Shown: positions 63,813 through 64,000 of the stretch, one piece after another
Numbering within the stretch: the stretch's first letter is position 1
Layout of the letters: the number at the start of each line of letters is the position of its first letter
NCBI GenBank assembly: GCA_963841105.1
Contig: CAWJCB010000028.1
Span: forward strand, 372,001-436,000
DNA length: 64,000 nt
Direction: 5' to 3'
Source of the DNA: VAZQ01 sp963841105
GTDB lineage: Bacteria; Pseudomonadota; Alphaproteobacteria; Rhizobiales; Xanthobacteraceae
Notes under the pieces: model-generated
What the model saw: only the letters and a program-made list of their open reading frames with translations
The model's database searches: none
Told to the model about the DNA's origin: nothing
Program-made: the position numbers and the translations under genes

Positions 63813-64000
63813 CTACAGCCATGTTTTCAGGAAGAGCAGCACCTTCGGCCCGGCATAGGCGCCGAAGCTGCCGGCCTCCAGCGGGTCGGTGATCCAGAAA
63901 TGCCCGGCACCCGGAACGACGATGCTGCGCGCCACAAACTGCGCCTGCTTGAGCGCCGTCAGAAAGCTAGCCGACTGCGTGGCCGCATCCACGATGTCGT
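63813..64000 (-). CDS. Alpha/beta hydrolase, C-terminal part
   Basis: The gene continues past the right edge. The last ~62 residues end SIVVPGAGHFWITDPLEAGS and LLFLKTWL. The GAGHFW histidine is the usual catalytic His of alpha/beta hydrolases. Nothing more can be said of its substrate. Confidence 0.65.
   Translation of the reverse strand, partial: DIVDAATQSASFLTALKQAQFVARSIVVPGAGHFWITDPLEAGSFGAYAGPKVLLFLKTWL

Noticed and set aside
1..64000. tRNA or rRNA genes, prophage structural genes, integrative-element attachment sites
   Set aside because: No cloverleaf, rRNA signature, phage gene or tRNA-end direct repeat was found by reading; a covariance search would be decisive.

Overview
The window is high-GC alphaproteobacterial DNA, most likely from a Hyphomicrobiales bacterium of the Bradyrhizobium/Xanthobacteraceae type. 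This rests on recognised gene families (GluQ, a TAT-dependent formate dehydrogenase with DUF3305/DUF3306/DUF6352 accessories, Bug-type binding proteins, Liv-type ABC systems), on dense antisense open frames typical of very GC-rich coding DNA, and on several families of intergenic palindromes common in that group. No rRNA, tRNA or CRISPR array was seen.

Layout. 0-8.7 kb: housekeeping and small exported proteins (Bug protein fragment, esterase, AlkA-like glycosylase, GluQ, SGNH hydrolase, MFS carrier, Hsp20, BtuF-like protein, enoyl-CoA hydratase). 8.8-20.4 kb: a molybdenum hydroxylase of the CO-dehydrogenase/xanthine-dehydrogenase superfamily whose large subunit is fused to a CoxG-like domain, a complete Liv-type ABC importer, and a benzoate-CoA-ligase-family enzyme. 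Together these suggest uptake, activation and oxidation of an aromatic or other organic acid. 19.8-33.9 kb: a molybdenum/formate block with mobA, moeA and mobB, then the formate dehydrogenase operon (TorD-like chaperone, small TAT protein, Mo subunit with Cys as metal ligand, Fe-S subunit, cytochrome b) and its DUF and poly-ferredoxin neighbours.

34.1-42.0 kb is the most unusual part. A DUF692 (MbnB/TglH-type) enzyme and an overlapping unrecognised partner gene run divergently from a 21-residue ORF holding a single cysteine near its C-terminus, followed by a GNAT acetyltransferase. I read this as a copper-chelator-like (methanobactin-type) RiPP locus. It is flanked by a two-TM TrkA_N/RyR-domain protein and by a TIR-STAND-TM-FGE protein that looks like an immune or signalling receptor. 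Two tandem, paralogous 40-42-residue exported CxxC peptides follow.

42.4-64 kb: a lytic transglycosylase, then a mosaic accessory stretch with gene remnants, an SDR and an LLM oxidoreductase, an ABC_sub_bind protein, an IS91-type transposase plus tyrosine recombinase, an M14-type deacylase, a ParDE module, a small catabolic cluster (cupin, HIBADH-type dehydrogenase, ornithine-cyclodeaminase-like enzyme, bicupin dioxygenase), a TPR-CHAT protein, a GYD protein, ModA and the end of an alpha/beta hydrolase.

Data caveat. At least ten genes are broken by single-base frameshifts, and each one I could place is a +1 insertion (six in the TPR-CHAT gene alone). That one-sided pattern looks more like uncorrected long-read error than decay, so I give these genes as single loci and mark each inferred break.
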